A stretch of DNA of 64,000 nucleotides, taken from positions 62,001-126,000 of the forward strand of contig NZ_NESH01000004.1 in NCBI RefSeq assembly GCF_003063355.1, in the 5' to 3' direction. The notes below the pieces were generated by a model that worked only from the letters and a program-made list of their open reading frames with translations, ran no database searches and was not told the origin of the DNA. A program made the translations under genes and the position numbers. This stretch comes from Limnohabitans sp. Bal53 (GTDB lineage: Bacteria > Pseudomonadota > Gammaproteobacteria > Burkholderiales > Burkholderiaceae_C). This document shows, one piece after another, positions 9,710-20,932 of this stretch (the stretch's first letter is position 1; every line of letters starts with the position of its first letter).

Positions 9710-9775
9710 CCATAGCGGTCAAAGGCAATAACTTCCTTCCAGTCGGATAGGAAGCGAGGGCTTGCCCCCGTTGCA

Positions 9776-10261
9776 TCAATCCCTGAAGTTGTCGAACGAC
9801 AGCGGCAGCTCGGTCATGTCCTTGCGCAGCAGGGCCATGGCGGCCTGCAGGTCATCGCGCTTGGCACCGGTCACGCGCACTGCATCGCCCTGGATGGACG
9901 CCTGCACCTTGAGCTTGCTTTCCTTGATCAGTTTGGTGATCTTCTTGGCGTCTTCGGTCTCGATGCCGTTTTTGACTTTGATCACTTGCTTGACCTTGTC
10001 GCCGCCGATTTTTTCGACTTTGCCAATGTCCAAAAAGCGCACATCCACATTGCGTTTGGTGAGCTTGTTGCGCAGGATGTCTTCGACCTGCGTGAGCTGA
10101 AAGTCGGCATCGCCAAACATGGTGATGTCTTTGTCTTTGAGTTCGATGGCAGCGGAGGTGCCTTTGAAGTCAAAGCGGGTGCCGATTTCTTTGGCAGAGG
10201 TGTCAACGGCGTTGCGCACTTCGACCATATTGGGTTCGCAAACGGTATCAAACGAGGGCAT
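9776..10261 (-). CDS. yajQ: YajQ family nucleotide-binding protein
   Basis: The ATG at 10261 gives a 161-residue protein, the usual YajQ length. A longer in-frame start at 10522 would run through the divergent murB gene and is rejected. Family residues [11 protein letters not shown] and [17 protein letters not shown] are clear, and the C-terminus is PLSFDNFRD. YajQ proteins bind nucleotides; some bind cyclic di-GMP and affect transcription (known from Xanthomonas). It is transcribed away from murB with only a 40-base shared promoter region. Confidence 0.92.
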   Translation of the reverse strand: MPSFDTVCEPNMVEVRNAVDTSAKEIGTRFDFKGTSAAIELKDKDITMFGDADFQLTQVEDILRNKLTKRNVDVRFLDIGKVEKIGGDKVKQVIKVKNGIETEDAKKITKLIKESKLKVQASIQGDAVRVTGAKRDDLQAAMALLRKDMTELPLSFDNFRD

Positions 10262-10301
10262 GGGGGTAAAAATCAAAGGTTGAGAATGCGACAATTCTCC
10301 C

Positions 10302-11354
10302 ATGTTCCTTGAGAAAAATGTCCCCCTGCAGTCGTACAACACGTTTGGCATCGCCGCCAAAGCCCAGGCTTTGGTGCGCGTGCGCTCCGAAGCGGACCTG
10401 TTGGCTGTGCTGGCCGACCCGCAACTGGCCAGCTTGCCAAGACAGGTGTTGGGCGGCGGCAGCAACATCGTTTTGACGGGGGACGTCAAGGCCTTGGTGC
10501 TCAAGATGGAGGTGCCGGGCATTGGCCTGGTGGGTGAGACCGATAAACACTGGCTGATTGAGGCGGGTGCGGGCGTTGACTGGCATGCGCTGGTGGCCTG
10601 GACCTTGGACCATGGCTACCCGGGTCTGGAAAATATGGCCCTGATTCCCGGCACGGTGGGTGCATCACCCGTTCAGAACATCGGTGCTTACGGGGTGGAG
10701 CTGCAAGATCGCTTTGATTCCCTCGACGCGATGGACATGTTCACGGGCGAGTTGTTCAGCCTGAACGCCGCGCAGTGCGGTTTCAGTTACCGAGACTCGG
10801 TGTTCAAGCATGCTTGCGGCGCCGCCGATGGCTTGGGCTTGGCGGGCAGGGCGGTGATTTTGCGGGTGCGCTTTGCCCTGCCCAAGCACTGGAGGCCCGA
10901 GCTGGGCTACCTGGATTTGGAGCGCAAGATGGCCGAGACGGGCATCGACAGTCCCGATGCCCGGCAGATTTTTGACTGGGTGGTGGCGATCCGCCGGGCC
11001 AAATTGCCCGATCCGCAGGTGATCGGCAACGCGGGCAGCTTTTTCAAAAACCCGAGCGTGACGCCTGAGCAATGCGCCGACATCATCGCCCGCGAGCCCA
11101 AAGTGGTGCACTACCCCATGCCCGACGGCAGCATCAAGTTGGCCGCAGGTTGGCTGATTGACGCGTGTGGCTGGAAAGGCAAGACCGTGGGCCACGCAGG
11201 CGTCTATGAAAAGCAGGCGCTTGTGCTGGTCAACCGGGGTGGGCGAGAGAACCCTTGTACGGGGGGCGAGGTGATGACTTTGGCCAAGGCGATTCAGACC
11301 AGTGTGTATGAGCGGTTTGGGATTCGTCTGGAGCCTGAGCCGGTTGTGATTTGA
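10302..11354 (+). CDS. murB: UDP-N-acetylenolpyruvoylglucosamine reductase
   Basis: MurB carries out the FAD- and NADPH-dependent reduction that makes UDP-N-acetylmuramic acid for peptidoglycan. FAD-binding motifs are LGGGSNIV and [19 protein letters not shown]. The catalytic region [10 protein letters not shown] and the C-terminal Glu region follow. The length of 350 residues fits the type I (E. coli-like) MurB. It is divergent from yajQ, and a large hairpin lies just downstream. Confidence 0.96.
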   Translation: MFLEKNVPLQSYNTFGIAAKAQALVRVRSEADLLAVLADPQLASLPRQVLGGGSNIVLTGDVKALVLKMEVPGIGLVGETDKHWLIEAGAGVDWHALVAWTLDHGYPGLENMALIPGTVGASPVQNIGAYGVELQDRFDSLDAMDMFTGELFSLNAAQCGFSYRDSVFKHACGAADGLGLAGRAVILRVRFALPKHWRPELGYLDLERKMAETGIDSPDARQIFDWVVAIRRAKLPDPQVIGNAGSFFKNPSVTPEQCADIIAREPKVVHYPMPDGSIKLAAGWLIDACGWKGKTVGHAGVYEKQALVLVNRGGRENPCTGGEVMTLAKAIQTSVYERFGIRLEPEPVVI

Positions 11355-11382
11355 TTTTTGCTTCTGTGGTGGTGTTCCGCGC

Positions 11383-11459
11383 CGGGTTGGGGCCTGAGCG
11401 GTCGGCCTCATAACTCGCTTCGCTCGCCAAATCGGCCGATCCGCTCAGGCCCCAACCCG
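11383..11459. repeat. Long hairpin with conserved loop, copy 1
   Basis: The left arm at 11383-11407 pairs with the right arm at 11434-11459 over 25 base pairs, with a single extra A in the right arm (GGCCGATCCGC). The 26-base loop contains CTCGCTTCGCTCGCCAAATC. A second hairpin at 12387-12468 has almost the same loop in the opposite orientation, but unrelated arm sequence with its extra base at the same place. The two flank a two-gene cassette. Confidence 0.75.
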
Positions 11460-11562
11460 TCGCTACGTGTCATCTGCGCATTCAGCTCTTGCTTCAAGGG
11501 ATTGCATTTTCCAGATCGGTGGTCAGGTTATGATTTCTTTTTAATTAACTTTAGAGGGCCTG

Positions 11563-12144
11563 ATGCGGTCAATGTCAATTCATCGATTAACCAAGCGCCT
11601 ATTCTTACTGGGGTTGTGTGGCGTGCTGACGGCCTGCATGGTGGTGCGTAAACCCAGTGAAACTGAGTTGCGTGCTTTGGATCATCCGCCCAGTGCTGTG
11701 CAGGCCAAGCTGGACAGGTTTTATCCCCTGACTTTGGCGTGGTATGAGGAGGTTGAGCGCCAGATGCTTGCGCAGGGGCGCATGCTTTCGAGTCAAGAGA
11801 AGGCGCTTGCACAACGCTTGGGGGTGAAGTTTCCCGAAAATGTTCGAATTGTGGTGCTTGAAAAATTCCCAATGCCATCGAATCACGAATTGGCCACTGA
11901 GGCCGAGAAATTGGGTTTGGGTGGGGCATTGGAAGGTGGGCGTGCCATGGGATATGCCATCATGCTCAAGCCGAAATTGGCGGATAACCCGACGGTCATT
12001 GCGCATGAATTGGTGCATGTTGCTCAGCACGATCGTTTAGGGCGAGAAGCTTTTTTGCGACGTTATCTGGCGGAATTGGAAATGATGGGCTATGCCCGGT
12101 CGCCGTTGGAGTTAGAGGCTTACGCAAGGCAATCGGCACGCTGA
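11563..12144 (+). CDS. Lipoprotein with HExxH zinc-protease-like motif
   Basis: The 193-residue protein has a hydrophobic N-terminus ending in a lipobox-like LTAC (LFLLGLCGVLTACMVV), so it is probably anchored in a membrane facing the periplasm. HELVH at about residue 148 fits a zinc-metallopeptidase site, and LELEAY further on offers a possible third ligand Glu. GAGGG before the ATG supports the start. Function is unknown. It lies with the next small gene between two inverted hairpins. Confidence 0.65.
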   Translation: MRSMSIHRLTKRLFLLGLCGVLTACMVVRKPSETELRALDHPPSAVQAKLDRFYPLTLAWYEEVERQMLAQGRMLSSQEKALAQRLGVKFPENVRIVVLEKFPMPSNHELATEAEKLGLGGALEGGRAMGYAIMLKPKLADNPTVIAHELVHVAQHDRLGREAFLRRYLAELEMMGYARSPLELEAYARQSAR

Positions 12145-12150
12145 TTGCGC

Positions 12151-12372
12151 ATGCATGAATCGTTGTTGAAAGACTTTATGCAACTCCCAGTCCCTGATCA
12201 GCAGGAAGTCGTTCATGACGCCTGGTTTTGTCAGCAGGTTCGTGCGGGGCTTGAATCGGCACATGCTGAAAATTTACATCTCGCAGCAGAGGTTGAAGCG
12301 AAATTCGCTGCTCGTCGAGCGCTAACGCGTAGTCAGCTTGAAGTGACTAGCGGTAGTTCTGGGTCCGATTGA
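12151..12372 (+). CDS. Small acidic protein, possibly antitoxin-like
   Basis: A 73-residue product from the ATG at 12151, only 6 bases after the preceding stop, so probably in one operon. The stretch HDAWFCQQVRAGLESA followed by EVEAKFAARRA resembles the C-terminal part of ParD/StbD-like antitoxins. No toxin gene is next to it, so this is only a weak resemblance. It could be a partner of the upstream lipoprotein. Confidence 0.5.
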   Translation: MHESLLKDFMQLPVPDQQEVVHDAWFCQQVRAGLESAHAENLHLAAEVEAKFAARRALTRSQLEVTSGSSGSD

Positions 12373-12386
12373 TTCAGGCCACGCAG

Positions 12387-12468
12387 CCTTGTCACTGCGG
12401 GCAGCCGGACCAGCCGATTTGGCGAGCGAAGCGAGTATGAGGCTGGCCGGCTGCCCGCAGTGACAAGG
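12387..12468. repeat. Long hairpin with conserved loop, copy 2 (inverted)
   Basis: Arms at 12387-12415 and 12441-12468 pair over 28 base pairs, with one extra A in the left arm. Read on the minus strand, the loop is TCATACTCGCTTCGCTCGCC plus AAATC, nearly identical to that at 11408-11433. The arms have no clear similarity to copy 1. It lies in the convergent gap before argG. Confidence 0.75.
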
Positions 12469-12542
12469 CGGAAAACACCAAAAACCAAGCAAGACAACAA
12501 AAAACGACCCGAAGGCCGTTTTTCATTGGGGGCAGCAAAACA

Positions 12543-14223
<1,681 letters not shown>

Positions 14224-14264
14224 GGCTGATGCTGGCAAGGGTGGGCGGGTCTGGTCAGGCTCGC

Positions 14265-14289
14265 AAAAAAGCGCGGCCATCGGCCGCGC
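14265..14289 (-). terminator. Rho-independent terminator
   Basis: Read on the minus strand, GCGCGGCC, a 3-base loop, GGCCGCGC, then six T. It ends transcription coming from the glycine-zipper gene just to the right. Confidence 0.85.
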
Positions 14290-14348
14290 CCGTGTTTCAA
14301 ACCCTATATTTTAGGTCACCCGATCCCTTGTTCGGTATGCCTTTGTGA

Positions 14349-15074
14349 TCAGCGCCAGTGTTGCCTGTCCTCACGAACTTTGTAGCGCGGGCCATGTGCG
14401 CGCTCCGAGGGGTGTCGGTGACCGGGCTGCCGAATCACCGTGCGATGCTCCACCGCACGAGGACGGCTCCAGTTCAGGTCAATGTGTGTGTACACGGGGG
14501 GTCGGGTTCGGTAAACCGGTGCGGGCACATAAACCACTTGCGCAGGCGTGTGGATGACAGTGGCGTGTTGCACTGGGGGTGGTGTGGCGCTGTGCAAGGC
14601 TTGACCTACGGGCGAGATGTTCAGAGCAAGGGTGGGGCCCGGGTCTTGAGGCAGTTGTACGCTGTACTGTTTGCCTGCGTATTCATAGACCACGTCGTAG
14701 CCCACCAGCCTGTTTTCATAAACCGTCTGGGTGGTGCAGGTGGTGTGATTTTGTAGGCTGGACTGGCCAGATCCCTCGATGCGGTCACCCACCATGGCAC
14801 CACCCACGATGCCGATCATGGTGGCCAAAGCCCGGCCTGAGCCGTCGCCCACCGCGTTGCCCATGGCCCCGCCGGCAATGGCCCCCATCAAGGCACCGGC
14901 CCCGGAAGAAGAATGCACTACTGCAGGGGAGGCTGTGCAGGTCTGGCGTGGCACGGCCACTTGTTGCATGACCGCGCTGCGCGAGAGCACTTGGCCGACC
15001 TCCTGTGCCGTGGCCCAAGCAGGAGCCCAGGCGGCCAAGCCCACCAGGGTGCAAGAGATGACGAGCTGTTTCAT
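14349..15074 (-). CDS. Glycine-zipper 2TM domain outer-membrane protein
   Basis: 241 residues with a signal peptide (ISCTLVGLAAWAPAWATAQE). A glycine-zipper segment follows (GALMGAIAGGAMGNAVGDG and MIGIVGGAMVGDRIEG), as in the SlyB / rickettsial 17-kDa antigen group. The C-terminal part is rich in Pro, Arg and His. These proteins sit in the outer membrane or envelope and affect its integrity. A clear terminator follows the gene. Confidence 0.75.
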   Translation of the reverse strand: MKQLVISCTLVGLAAWAPAWATAQEVGQVLSRSAVMQQVAVPRQTCTASPAVVHSSSGAGALMGAIAGGAMGNAVGDGSGRALATMIGIVGGAMVGDRIEGSGQSSLQNHTTCTTQTVYENRLVGYDVVYEYAGKQYSVQLPQDPGPTLALNISPVGQALHSATPPPVQHATVIHTPAQVVYVPAPVYRTRPPVYTHIDLNWSRPRAVEHRTVIRQPGHRHPSERAHGPRYKVREDRQHWR

Positions 15075-15188
15075 GGCCGATACCCAGGTTGTTGAAGGTG
15101 AGCTCAGTGTAGGCAGCGCCAGGTTAAATAGCGATGAGCGGTTTGTAAAGTTGGGTAACAGCAGCGCTATGCAAAGACCCTTGAGGGA

Positions 15189-15533
15189 TCAGGCTGGCCA
15201 CTGGTCAGGCGCGAAGCCTACGGTCACTTGGCCGCAGGGCCAGGCAATGACCGGGCGCTTGATGGTGCTGGCATGCGCCAGCATGACTTGTTTGGCGCTG
15301 TCACTGTCCTTCACGCCCGCTTGCACGGCAGCGTCCAGCTTGCGCCAAGTGGTGCCTTTGCGGTTGAGCAGGGTTTCCCAGCCCACGGCGTTCAGCCAGT
15401 TGTCCAGCTGCGCCTCGGGCACGCCTTGTTTTTTGAAATCGTGAAATGCCGCGTTCAAGCCCTGGTCGGTGAGCCAGGTGCGGGCTTTTTTGACGGTGTC
15501 GCAGTTGGGAATGCCGTAAACAATGGGGTCCAT
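15189..15533 (-). CDS. ArsC/Spx-family reductase-like protein (YffB type)
   Basis: The 114-residue thioredoxin-fold protein begins DPIVYGIPNCDTVKKARTWL, with a single N-terminal Cys in the ArsC-like position. RKGTTWRKLD follows near residue 60, as in YffB. This group resembles glutathione-dependent arsenate reductase, but most members are not shown to reduce arsenate. It is divergent from folC. Confidence 0.8.
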   Translation of the reverse strand: MDPIVYGIPNCDTVKKARTWLTDQGLNAAFHDFKKQGVPEAQLDNWLNAVGWETLLNRKGTTWRKLDAAVQAGVKDSDSAKQVMLAHASTIKRPVIAWPCGQVTVGFAPDQWPA

Positions 15534-15583
15534 GGGGGTTTGATCAAATGGAAAGTGACAAGACTGGGCGACAATCGCCGCCT

Positions 15584-16873
15584 ATGAAGACTCTACAGGA
15601 ATGGCTCGACTGGTGCGAGCAGTTACACCCCGTGGCCATTGATATGGGGCTGGACCGCGTGAAAACCGTGGCCGACCGCATGGATTTGCGTTTTGACTGC
15701 CCAGTCATCACGGTGGCGGGCACCAACGGCAAGGGCTCAACCTGCGCCATGCTCGAAGCCGTTTTGCTGCAAGCCGGTTACCGCACAGGCGTTTACACCT
15801 CGCCGCACCTGGTTCATTTTGAAGAGCGTTGCCGCCTGCATGGTGAATCGGCTTCGGCCGAGGACTTTGCCGCGGCATTTGCGGCCGTGGAAGAGGTGCG
15901 TGGCGATGTGAGCCTGACTTATTTCGAGTTCAGCACACTGGCCATCTTGCACCTGATGGCCCGCGCCAACTTGGAGGTGGCGATATTGGAGGTCGGTTTG
16001 GGCGGCCGCCTGGACGCGGTGAACATCATCGACGCCGATTGCGCGGTGATCACCAGCATCGACTTGGACCATATGGCCATTTTGGGCAAAGACCGCGAGA
16101 GCATTGGCATTGAGAAGGCCGGCATCATGCGGGCCGGGCGGCCTGTGATTGTGAGCGACCCGGTGCCGCCGCAAAGCGTGATCGACCATGCCGCCACCGT
16201 GGGGGCTGAGCTTTGGTTGTTTGGCCGGGATTTCAATTTTTCAGGCGACAAACAGCAATGGGCTTGGGCGGGGCGCGATCGCCGCTACAGCGGTATGGCC
16301 TATCCGGCTTTGCGCGGGGCCAACCAACTGATCAATGCCTCGGGCGTGCTGGCTGCGTTGGACGCCTTGCGCCAGCGCATCCCCGTCACGGCCCAAGCGG
16401 TGCGCAACGGTCTGGCCATGGTGGAACTGCCCGGGCGTTTTCAGATCGTGCCGGGCCAGCCTGTTTTGGTGCTGGACGTGGCGCACAACCCGCATTCGGT
16501 GGCAGCGCTGGCAGCCAACCTCGACGCCATGGGCTTTTACCCCACCACCCACGCGGTGCTGGGGGCCATGGCCGACAAGGACCTCTTGCCCATGCTGCAG
16601 AAGGTCAACCCGATGGTGGACAAGTGGTATTTCACCGATTTGCCTTTGCCTCGGGCCGCCAAAGCGGTTGATTTACAGCAGGCCTGGCAAGCGCAAAACA
16701 CCCGCAACGACACCGCGTCGAGTGTGCACGCCTACCCCATGCAGGCCCTGCAGGCGGCCATCGAAGCAGCAGACCCGGCTGATAGAATCGTGGTCTTTGG
16801 CTCCTTCTATACCGTGGGCGGTGTTTTGAAAGACGGCATACCGCGTCTGCAAGCCAAACACCTCAGCCCCTGA
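15584..16873 (+). CDS. folC: Bifunctional dihydrofolate synthase / folylpolyglutamate synthase
   Basis: FolC adds glutamate to dihydropteroate and to reduced folates. The P-loop VAGTNGKGSTCAMLEAVLL and the Mur-ligase-fold segments (YTSPHLVHFEERCRL, EVGLGGRLDAVN, DVAHNPHSV) are clear. The start is placed at the ATG at 15584 (MKTLQEWLDWCEQLHP), because the upstream in-frame residues have no family match. It heads a plus-strand run with the SPOR protein, cvpA and purF. Confidence 0.93.
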   Translation: MKTLQEWLDWCEQLHPVAIDMGLDRVKTVADRMDLRFDCPVITVAGTNGKGSTCAMLEAVLLQAGYRTGVYTSPHLVHFEERCRLHGESASAEDFAAAFAAVEEVRGDVSLTYFEFSTLAILHLMARANLEVAILEVGLGGRLDAVNIIDADCAVITSIDLDHMAILGKDRESIGIEKAGIMRAGRPVIVSDPVPPQSVIDHAATVGAELWLFGRDFNFSGDKQQWAWAGRDRRYSGMAYPALRGANQLINASGVLAALDALRQRIPVTAQAVRNGLAMVELPGRFQIVPGQPVLVLDVAHNPHSVAALAANLDAMGFYPTTHAVLGAMADKDLLPMLQKVNPMVDKWYFTDLPLPRAAKAVDLQQAWQAQNTRNDTASSVHAYPMQALQAAIEAADPADRIVVFGSFYTVGGVLKDGIPRLQAKHLSP

Positions 16874-16882
16874 GCACCTGCC

Positions 16883-17659
16883 ATGGCGTTTTTCAAGTTC
16901 CGTTTTCCGGGTCAAGCGGCCTCATCTCCAGCCTCGGCCGAAACGGTCGCGCCCGGAGCCGGCGAGAGCATCGAGTTGGTGCGTCGCCGTGCCCGCCACC
17001 GCCTGATCGGTGCCGTGGTCTTGGTGCTACTGGCCGTTCTCGGTTTCCCTTTGATGTTTGACACGCAGCCGCGACCGGTCGCAGTGAACACCCCGATTTT
17101 GATTCCGGATCGCCCTTCCAGTGCCCCTATGGCCGTGACAAAGGCCCTGCCTGCTGATGCCAGTCCTGCCAAACCCTTGTTGCCCGATGCGAAACCTTTG
17201 CCCCCGCAAGAGGGCTTGGATGCGAAAGAGGAAGTGGTTCTGGCCGCCAAGCCTGCGCCTGCGGATGAGCCCAAGCCCGTGCAACAGCCTGCGTCCAAGC
17301 CGCCCGTGGTCAAGGAGGAAGTCAAGCCCGCCCCCAGCAAAACCGTGAAGGCCGAGCCTGTGGCCAAGCCCAAAGACGATGGCAACAAAGCCCGAGCCTT
17401 GCTCGAAGGCAAGCCTCCTGAAGCCAAAAGTGAGCGCCATGTGGTGCAGGTTGGTGCTTTCAGTGACCTGGCCAAAGTGCGCGAAGTTCGCCGCAAATTG
17501 GAGCAGTCAGGCTTGAGCACTTTCACGCAAGTGGTCACCAATGACGGCAAATCCACGACACGGGTTCGGGTGGGGCCCTTCAGCAGCCGCGAGGAGGCTG
17601 ACAAAGCTGCGGCCAAAGTTCGCAAACTCGACTTGTCAGCGGCCGTTTTGAGGATCTGA
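16883..17659 (+). CDS. SPOR domain protein (DedD-like)
   Basis: 258 residues. A cytoplasmic N-terminus, one membrane span (about 38-55, LIGAVVLVLLAVLGFPLMF), a Lys/Pro/Ala-rich linker, and a C-terminal SPOR domain (HVVQVGAFSDLAKVREVRRK, then TTRVRVGPFSSREEADKAA). SPOR domains bind denuded septal peptidoglycan. The folC-dedD-cvpA-purF order is the same as in many proteobacteria, which supports DedD-like identity. Confidence 0.85.
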   Translation: MAFFKFRFPGQAASSPASAETVAPGAGESIELVRRRARHRLIGAVVLVLLAVLGFPLMFDTQPRPVAVNTPILIPDRPSSAPMAVTKALPADASPAKPLLPDAKPLPPQEGLDAKEEVVLAAKPAPADEPKPVQQPASKPPVVKEEVKPAPSKTVKAEPVAKPKDDGNKARALLEGKPPEAKSERHVVQVGAFSDLAKVREVRRKLEQSGLSTFTQVVTNDGKSTTRVRVGPFSSREEADKAAAKVRKLDLSAAVLRI

Positions 17660-17660
17660 C

Positions 17661-18155
17661 GTGGCCCTCGCCCTGACCGACTGGATTTTGTTGGCGGTGT
17701 TGCTGGCCTCCATGTTGGTGGGTCTGTGGCGTGGCTTGGTTTACGAGGTTTTGTCTTTGGCGGGCTGGCTGGCTGCCTTCATCCTGGCGCAGTGGTTTGC
17801 CGCCGATGCCGTGGCCTTTTTGCCTTTTCTCAAAGAAGCCGCCGCCCAGGTGCAGTACGCGGTGGCTTTTGCCTTGGTGTTTGTTGCCGCCTTGTTTGCA
17901 GCCGGATTGATCTCCTGGCTGGTCAAAAAACTGGTGGAAACCGTGGGATTGCGGCCGGTGGATCGGGCGCTCGGCGGTATTTTTGGTTTGGCGCGCGGCG
18001 TGGTGCTCTTGCTGGCCTTGACGGTGGTCTTGCAACTGCTGGGCTTGTCGCAAGAGGACTGGTGGCGTGGTGCTGTGGGTTCGTCCTGGTTGGACCTCGC
18101 ACTCAAAGGCCTCAAACCTTTGTTGCCTCAAGCCTTTGTCGATTATTTGCCTTAA
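17661..18155 (+). CDS. cvpA: CvpA family membrane protein
   Basis: The 164-residue inner-membrane protein starts with GTG immediately after the previous stop codon. It has about four hydrophobic segments, beginning LTDWILLAVLLASMLVGLWR. CvpA was first linked to colicin V production and has later been tied to envelope stress tolerance. Its place directly before purF is a conserved gene order. Confidence 0.9.
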   Translation: MALALTDWILLAVLLASMLVGLWRGLVYEVLSLAGWLAAFILAQWFAADAVAFLPFLKEAAAQVQYAVAFALVFVAALFAAGLISWLVKKLVETVGLRPVDRALGGIFGLARGVVLLLALTVVLQLLGLSQEDWWRGAVGSSWLDLALKGLKPLLPQAFVDYLP

Positions 18156-18195
18156 GCGTTTTCGGGCGGTTCGATTTTTTGAACGGAATTAAAGT

Positions 18196-19710
18196 ATGTG
18201 TGGAATTGTCGGCGTTGTCAGCAACGCACCGGTCAATCAGTTGATTTACGACGCCTTGCTGCTGCTGCAGCACCGGGGCCAGGATGCAGCAGGCATCGTC
18301 ACGCAACTGGACCGCAAATTTTTCATGCACAAGGCCAAAGGCATGGTGCGCGATGTGTTCCGCACCCGCAACATGCGCAGCCTGCCTGGCAATTGCGGCT
18401 TGGGTCAGGTGCGATACCCCACAGCGGGCAACGCCTTCAGCGAAGAAGAGGCTCAGCCGTTTTATGTGAATGCTCCTTTTGGCTTGGTGCTGGTGCACAA
18501 CGGCAACTTGACCAATGCGCACGCCTTGAAGGCCGAGTTGTTTTCCAACGACCACCGCCATATCAATACCGAGAGCGACTCCGAGGTGCTGCTCAACGTG
18601 CTGGCCCACGAGTTAGAGAAAACCACTCGCGGTTTACCTCTCAAACCGGTGGATGTGTTCGAGGCCGTGCGTGGTGTTAACCGCCGTGTCAAAGGCTCAT
18701 ACGCCGTGATCGCCTTGATCGCAGGCCATGGTCTGGTGGCTTTCCGCGACCCCCATGGCATCCGCCCCTTGTGCATGGGCCGCAGTGAAGATGGCTCCAT
18801 CATGCTGGCCAGCGAGTCGGTGGCGCTTGACGGCACAGGCCACCAGTTTGACCGTGATGTGGCCCCGGGTGAGGCCATTTTTGTCGATCTCGATGGCCAG
18901 TTGCATACCCAGCCATGTGCCGAGAAGTCGCAGCTCAGCCCCTGCATTTTTGAATACGTGTACTTGGCCCGACCCGACTCCACGATGGACGGTATCTCTG
19001 TTTACCAAGCCCGCCTGAACTTGGGTGAGACGCTGGCCAAGCGCGTGATTTCCACCGTACCGCCCAGCGACATCGATGTGGTCATCCCCATCCCCGAGTC
19101 CAGCCGCCCCAGCGCCACGCAGTTGGCGCATCTGCTGGGCATCCCTTATCGCGAAGGCTTTGTCAAAAACCGTTATGTGGGCCGCACTTTCATCATGCCG
19201 GGCCAGGCGGTACGCAAAAAGTCGGTGCGCCAAAAGCTCAACACCATCGTGAGCGAATTCAAAGGCCGCAACGTGCTGTTGGTGGACGATTCCATCGTGC
19301 GCGGCACCACCAGCCGTGAGATCGTGCAAATGGCGCGTGACGCGGGGGCCCGCAAGGTCTACATGGCCAGTGCCGCGCCACCCGTGCGCTTTCCGAACGT
19401 GTACGGCATCGACATGCCCACCAAAGAAGAGCTGGTCGCGCATGGCCGCAGCATCGAAGAGATCCGCGAGATCATTGGCTGCGACGCCCTGATTTACCAG
19501 GATGTGGACGCCATGAAAACTGCCGTGGCGCAAGCGCGTGTCAATGCTGCAGGGGCTTTGTCAAACTTTGATGCCTCGTGCTTTGACGGCGTGTACGTGA
19601 CGGGCGATATTTCCATCGACGACATCACCCGCCTGAACGAAACCCGACTCCAGGTGGAAGAGGGCGATGACGACAATTCGCGTTTGGCTTTGCCCAACGC
19701 CAGCGTGTGA
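18196..19710 (+). CDS. purF: Amidophosphoribosyltransferase
   Basis: PurF transfers the amide nitrogen of glutamine to PRPP, the first committed step of purine synthesis. The N-terminal nucleophile is Cys2 (MCGIVGVV), followed by the class II amidotransferase domain. The PRPP-binding motif NVLLVDDSIVRGTTSREIVQ is in the C-terminal half. The length of 504 residues is standard. Confidence 0.97.
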   Translation: MCGIVGVVSNAPVNQLIYDALLLLQHRGQDAAGIVTQLDRKFFMHKAKGMVRDVFRTRNMRSLPGNCGLGQVRYPTAGNAFSEEEAQPFYVNAPFGLVLVHNGNLTNAHALKAELFSNDHRHINTESDSEVLLNVLAHELEKTTRGLPLKPVDVFEAVRGVNRRVKGSYAVIALIAGHGLVAFRDPHGIRPLCMGRSEDGSIMLASESVALDGTGHQFDRDVAPGEAIFVDLDGQLHTQPCAEKSQLSPCIFEYVYLARPDSTMDGISVYQARLNLGETLAKRVISTVPPSDIDVVIPIPESSRPSATQLAHLLGIPYREGFVKNRYVGRTFIMPGQAVRKKSVRQKLNTIVSEFKGRNVLLVDDSIVRGTTSREIVQMARDAGARKVYMASAAPPVRFPNVYGIDMPTKEELVAHGRSIEEIREIIGCDALIYQDVDAMKTAVAQARVNAAGALSNFDASCFDGVYVTGDISIDDITRLNETRLQVEEGDDDNSRLALPNASV

Positions 19711-19719
19711 GTACCCGCC

Positions 19720-20931
19720 ATGACTGACGCTCAAAGATTTGACGACCTGCACATCGAAACCCTGGCGGTGCGTGCCGCCGTGGAGCGCAGCCAGTATGGA
19801 GAAAACTCCGAGGCTTTGTACCTGACCAGCGGCTACGTGCAACCCTCGGCCGCCGCCGCCGCTGCCCGATTTGCAGGTGACGAAGAGGGCTATACCTACG
19901 GCCGCTACGGCAACCCCACGGTGGCCAGCATGGAAATGCGTCTTGCTGCTCTGGAGGGAACCGAAGCGGCCATGGGCACGGCCTCGGGCATGTCCGCCAT
20001 CTTGATGATGTGCATGGGCTTGCTCAAAGCCGGCGACCATGTGGTGTGCTCTCGCTCCATGTTTGGCTCGACCATCAAGCTGATTGGCTCGGACCTCGCC
20101 AAGTTCGGCGTGGAGTCCAGCTTTGTCTCGCAAACCGACTTGAAAGAGTGGCAAGCGGCGGTTCGACCCAACACACGTTTGCTGTTTGCCGAAACCCCGA
20201 CCAACCCCCTGACCGAGGTGTGCGACATCCAGGCGCTGGCCGACATCGCACACAACGCAGGGGCGCTGTTTGCCGTGGACAACTGTTTTGCCACGCCTTC
20301 CTTGCAGCGCCCTGTGGCCATGGGCGCCGACATCATCATGCATTCGGGCACCAAATATTTGGACGGTCAGGGTCGCGTGATGGCCGGGGCGCTGTGCGCG
20401 CCGCAGCAAATGATCACCGAGAAGTTTTTGCCGGTGCTCAAAAGCGGGGGCATGACGCTCGCCCCCTTTAACGCTTGGGTGGTGCTCAAAGGTCTGGAAA
20501 CCTTGGACCTGCGCATGCGGGCGCAGAGCGCCCGTGCGCAAATCTTGGCCGAATGGCTGGAAAAACACCCCGCCGTGTCGCGCGTGTTTTACCCCGGCTT
20601 GGCCAGTCACCCGCAGCACGACTTGGCCATGCGCCAGATGTCTGGCCTGGGCGGCGCGGTTTTGTCATTCGAGGTGAAAGCCGATGGCCCTGATGCCTCA
20701 CGTCAACGCGCTTTCCATGTGATGGACCAGATGAAAATGCTCTCTTTGGCCACCAACTTGGGTGACACCAAAACCATGGTGGCTCACCCAGCCAGCACCT
20801 CCCACGGCCGCCTGACCGAGGCCCAGAGGCAAGCTGCTGGCATTGGCCAGGGCCTGATTCGTGTGGCCGTTGGCCTTGAATACCCACAAGACATCCAAAA
20901 AGACCTCTCCCGTGGTCTCGATACCCTTTGA
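19720..20931 (+). CDS. metZ: O-succinylhomoserine sulfhydrylase
   Basis: This PLP enzyme of the Cys/Met metabolism family makes homocysteine from O-succinylhomoserine and sulfide. The PLP lysine lies in [20 protein letters not shown], and the cofactor-contact motif [20 protein letters not shown] is present. The purF-metZ order is common in beta- and gamma-proteobacteria, which supports MetZ over MetB or MetY. It ends 1 base before the gltX ATG. Confidence 0.92.
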   Translation: MTDAQRFDDLHIETLAVRAAVERSQYGENSEALYLTSGYVQPSAAAAAARFAGDEEGYTYGRYGNPTVASMEMRLAALEGTEAAMGTASGMSAILMMCMGLLKAGDHVVCSRSMFGSTIKLIGSDLAKFGVESSFVSQTDLKEWQAAVRPNTRLLFAETPTNPLTEVCDIQALADIAHNAGALFAVDNCFATPSLQRPVAMGADIIMHSGTKYLDGQGRVMAGALCAPQQMITEKFLPVLKSGGMTLAPFNAWVVLKGLETLDLRMRAQSARAQILAEWLEKHPAVSRVFYPGLASHPQHDLAMRQMSGLGGAVLSFEVKADGPDASRQRAFHVMDQMKMLSLATNLGDTKTMVAHPASTSHGRLTEAQRQAAGIGQGLIRVAVGLEYPQDIQKDLSRGLDTL

Positions 20932-20932
20932 T

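Noticed and set aside
9776..10522. Long version of YajQ with 87 extra N-terminal residues
   Set aside because: The extension overlaps murB on the opposite strand and has no family similarity; the ATG at 10261 gives the normal length.
11383..12468. Integron attC sites for the two long hairpins
   Set aside because: No integrase of integron type, no RYYYAAC/GTTRRRY core sites and very long perfect arms. The conserved loop with variable arms is opposite to attC structure.
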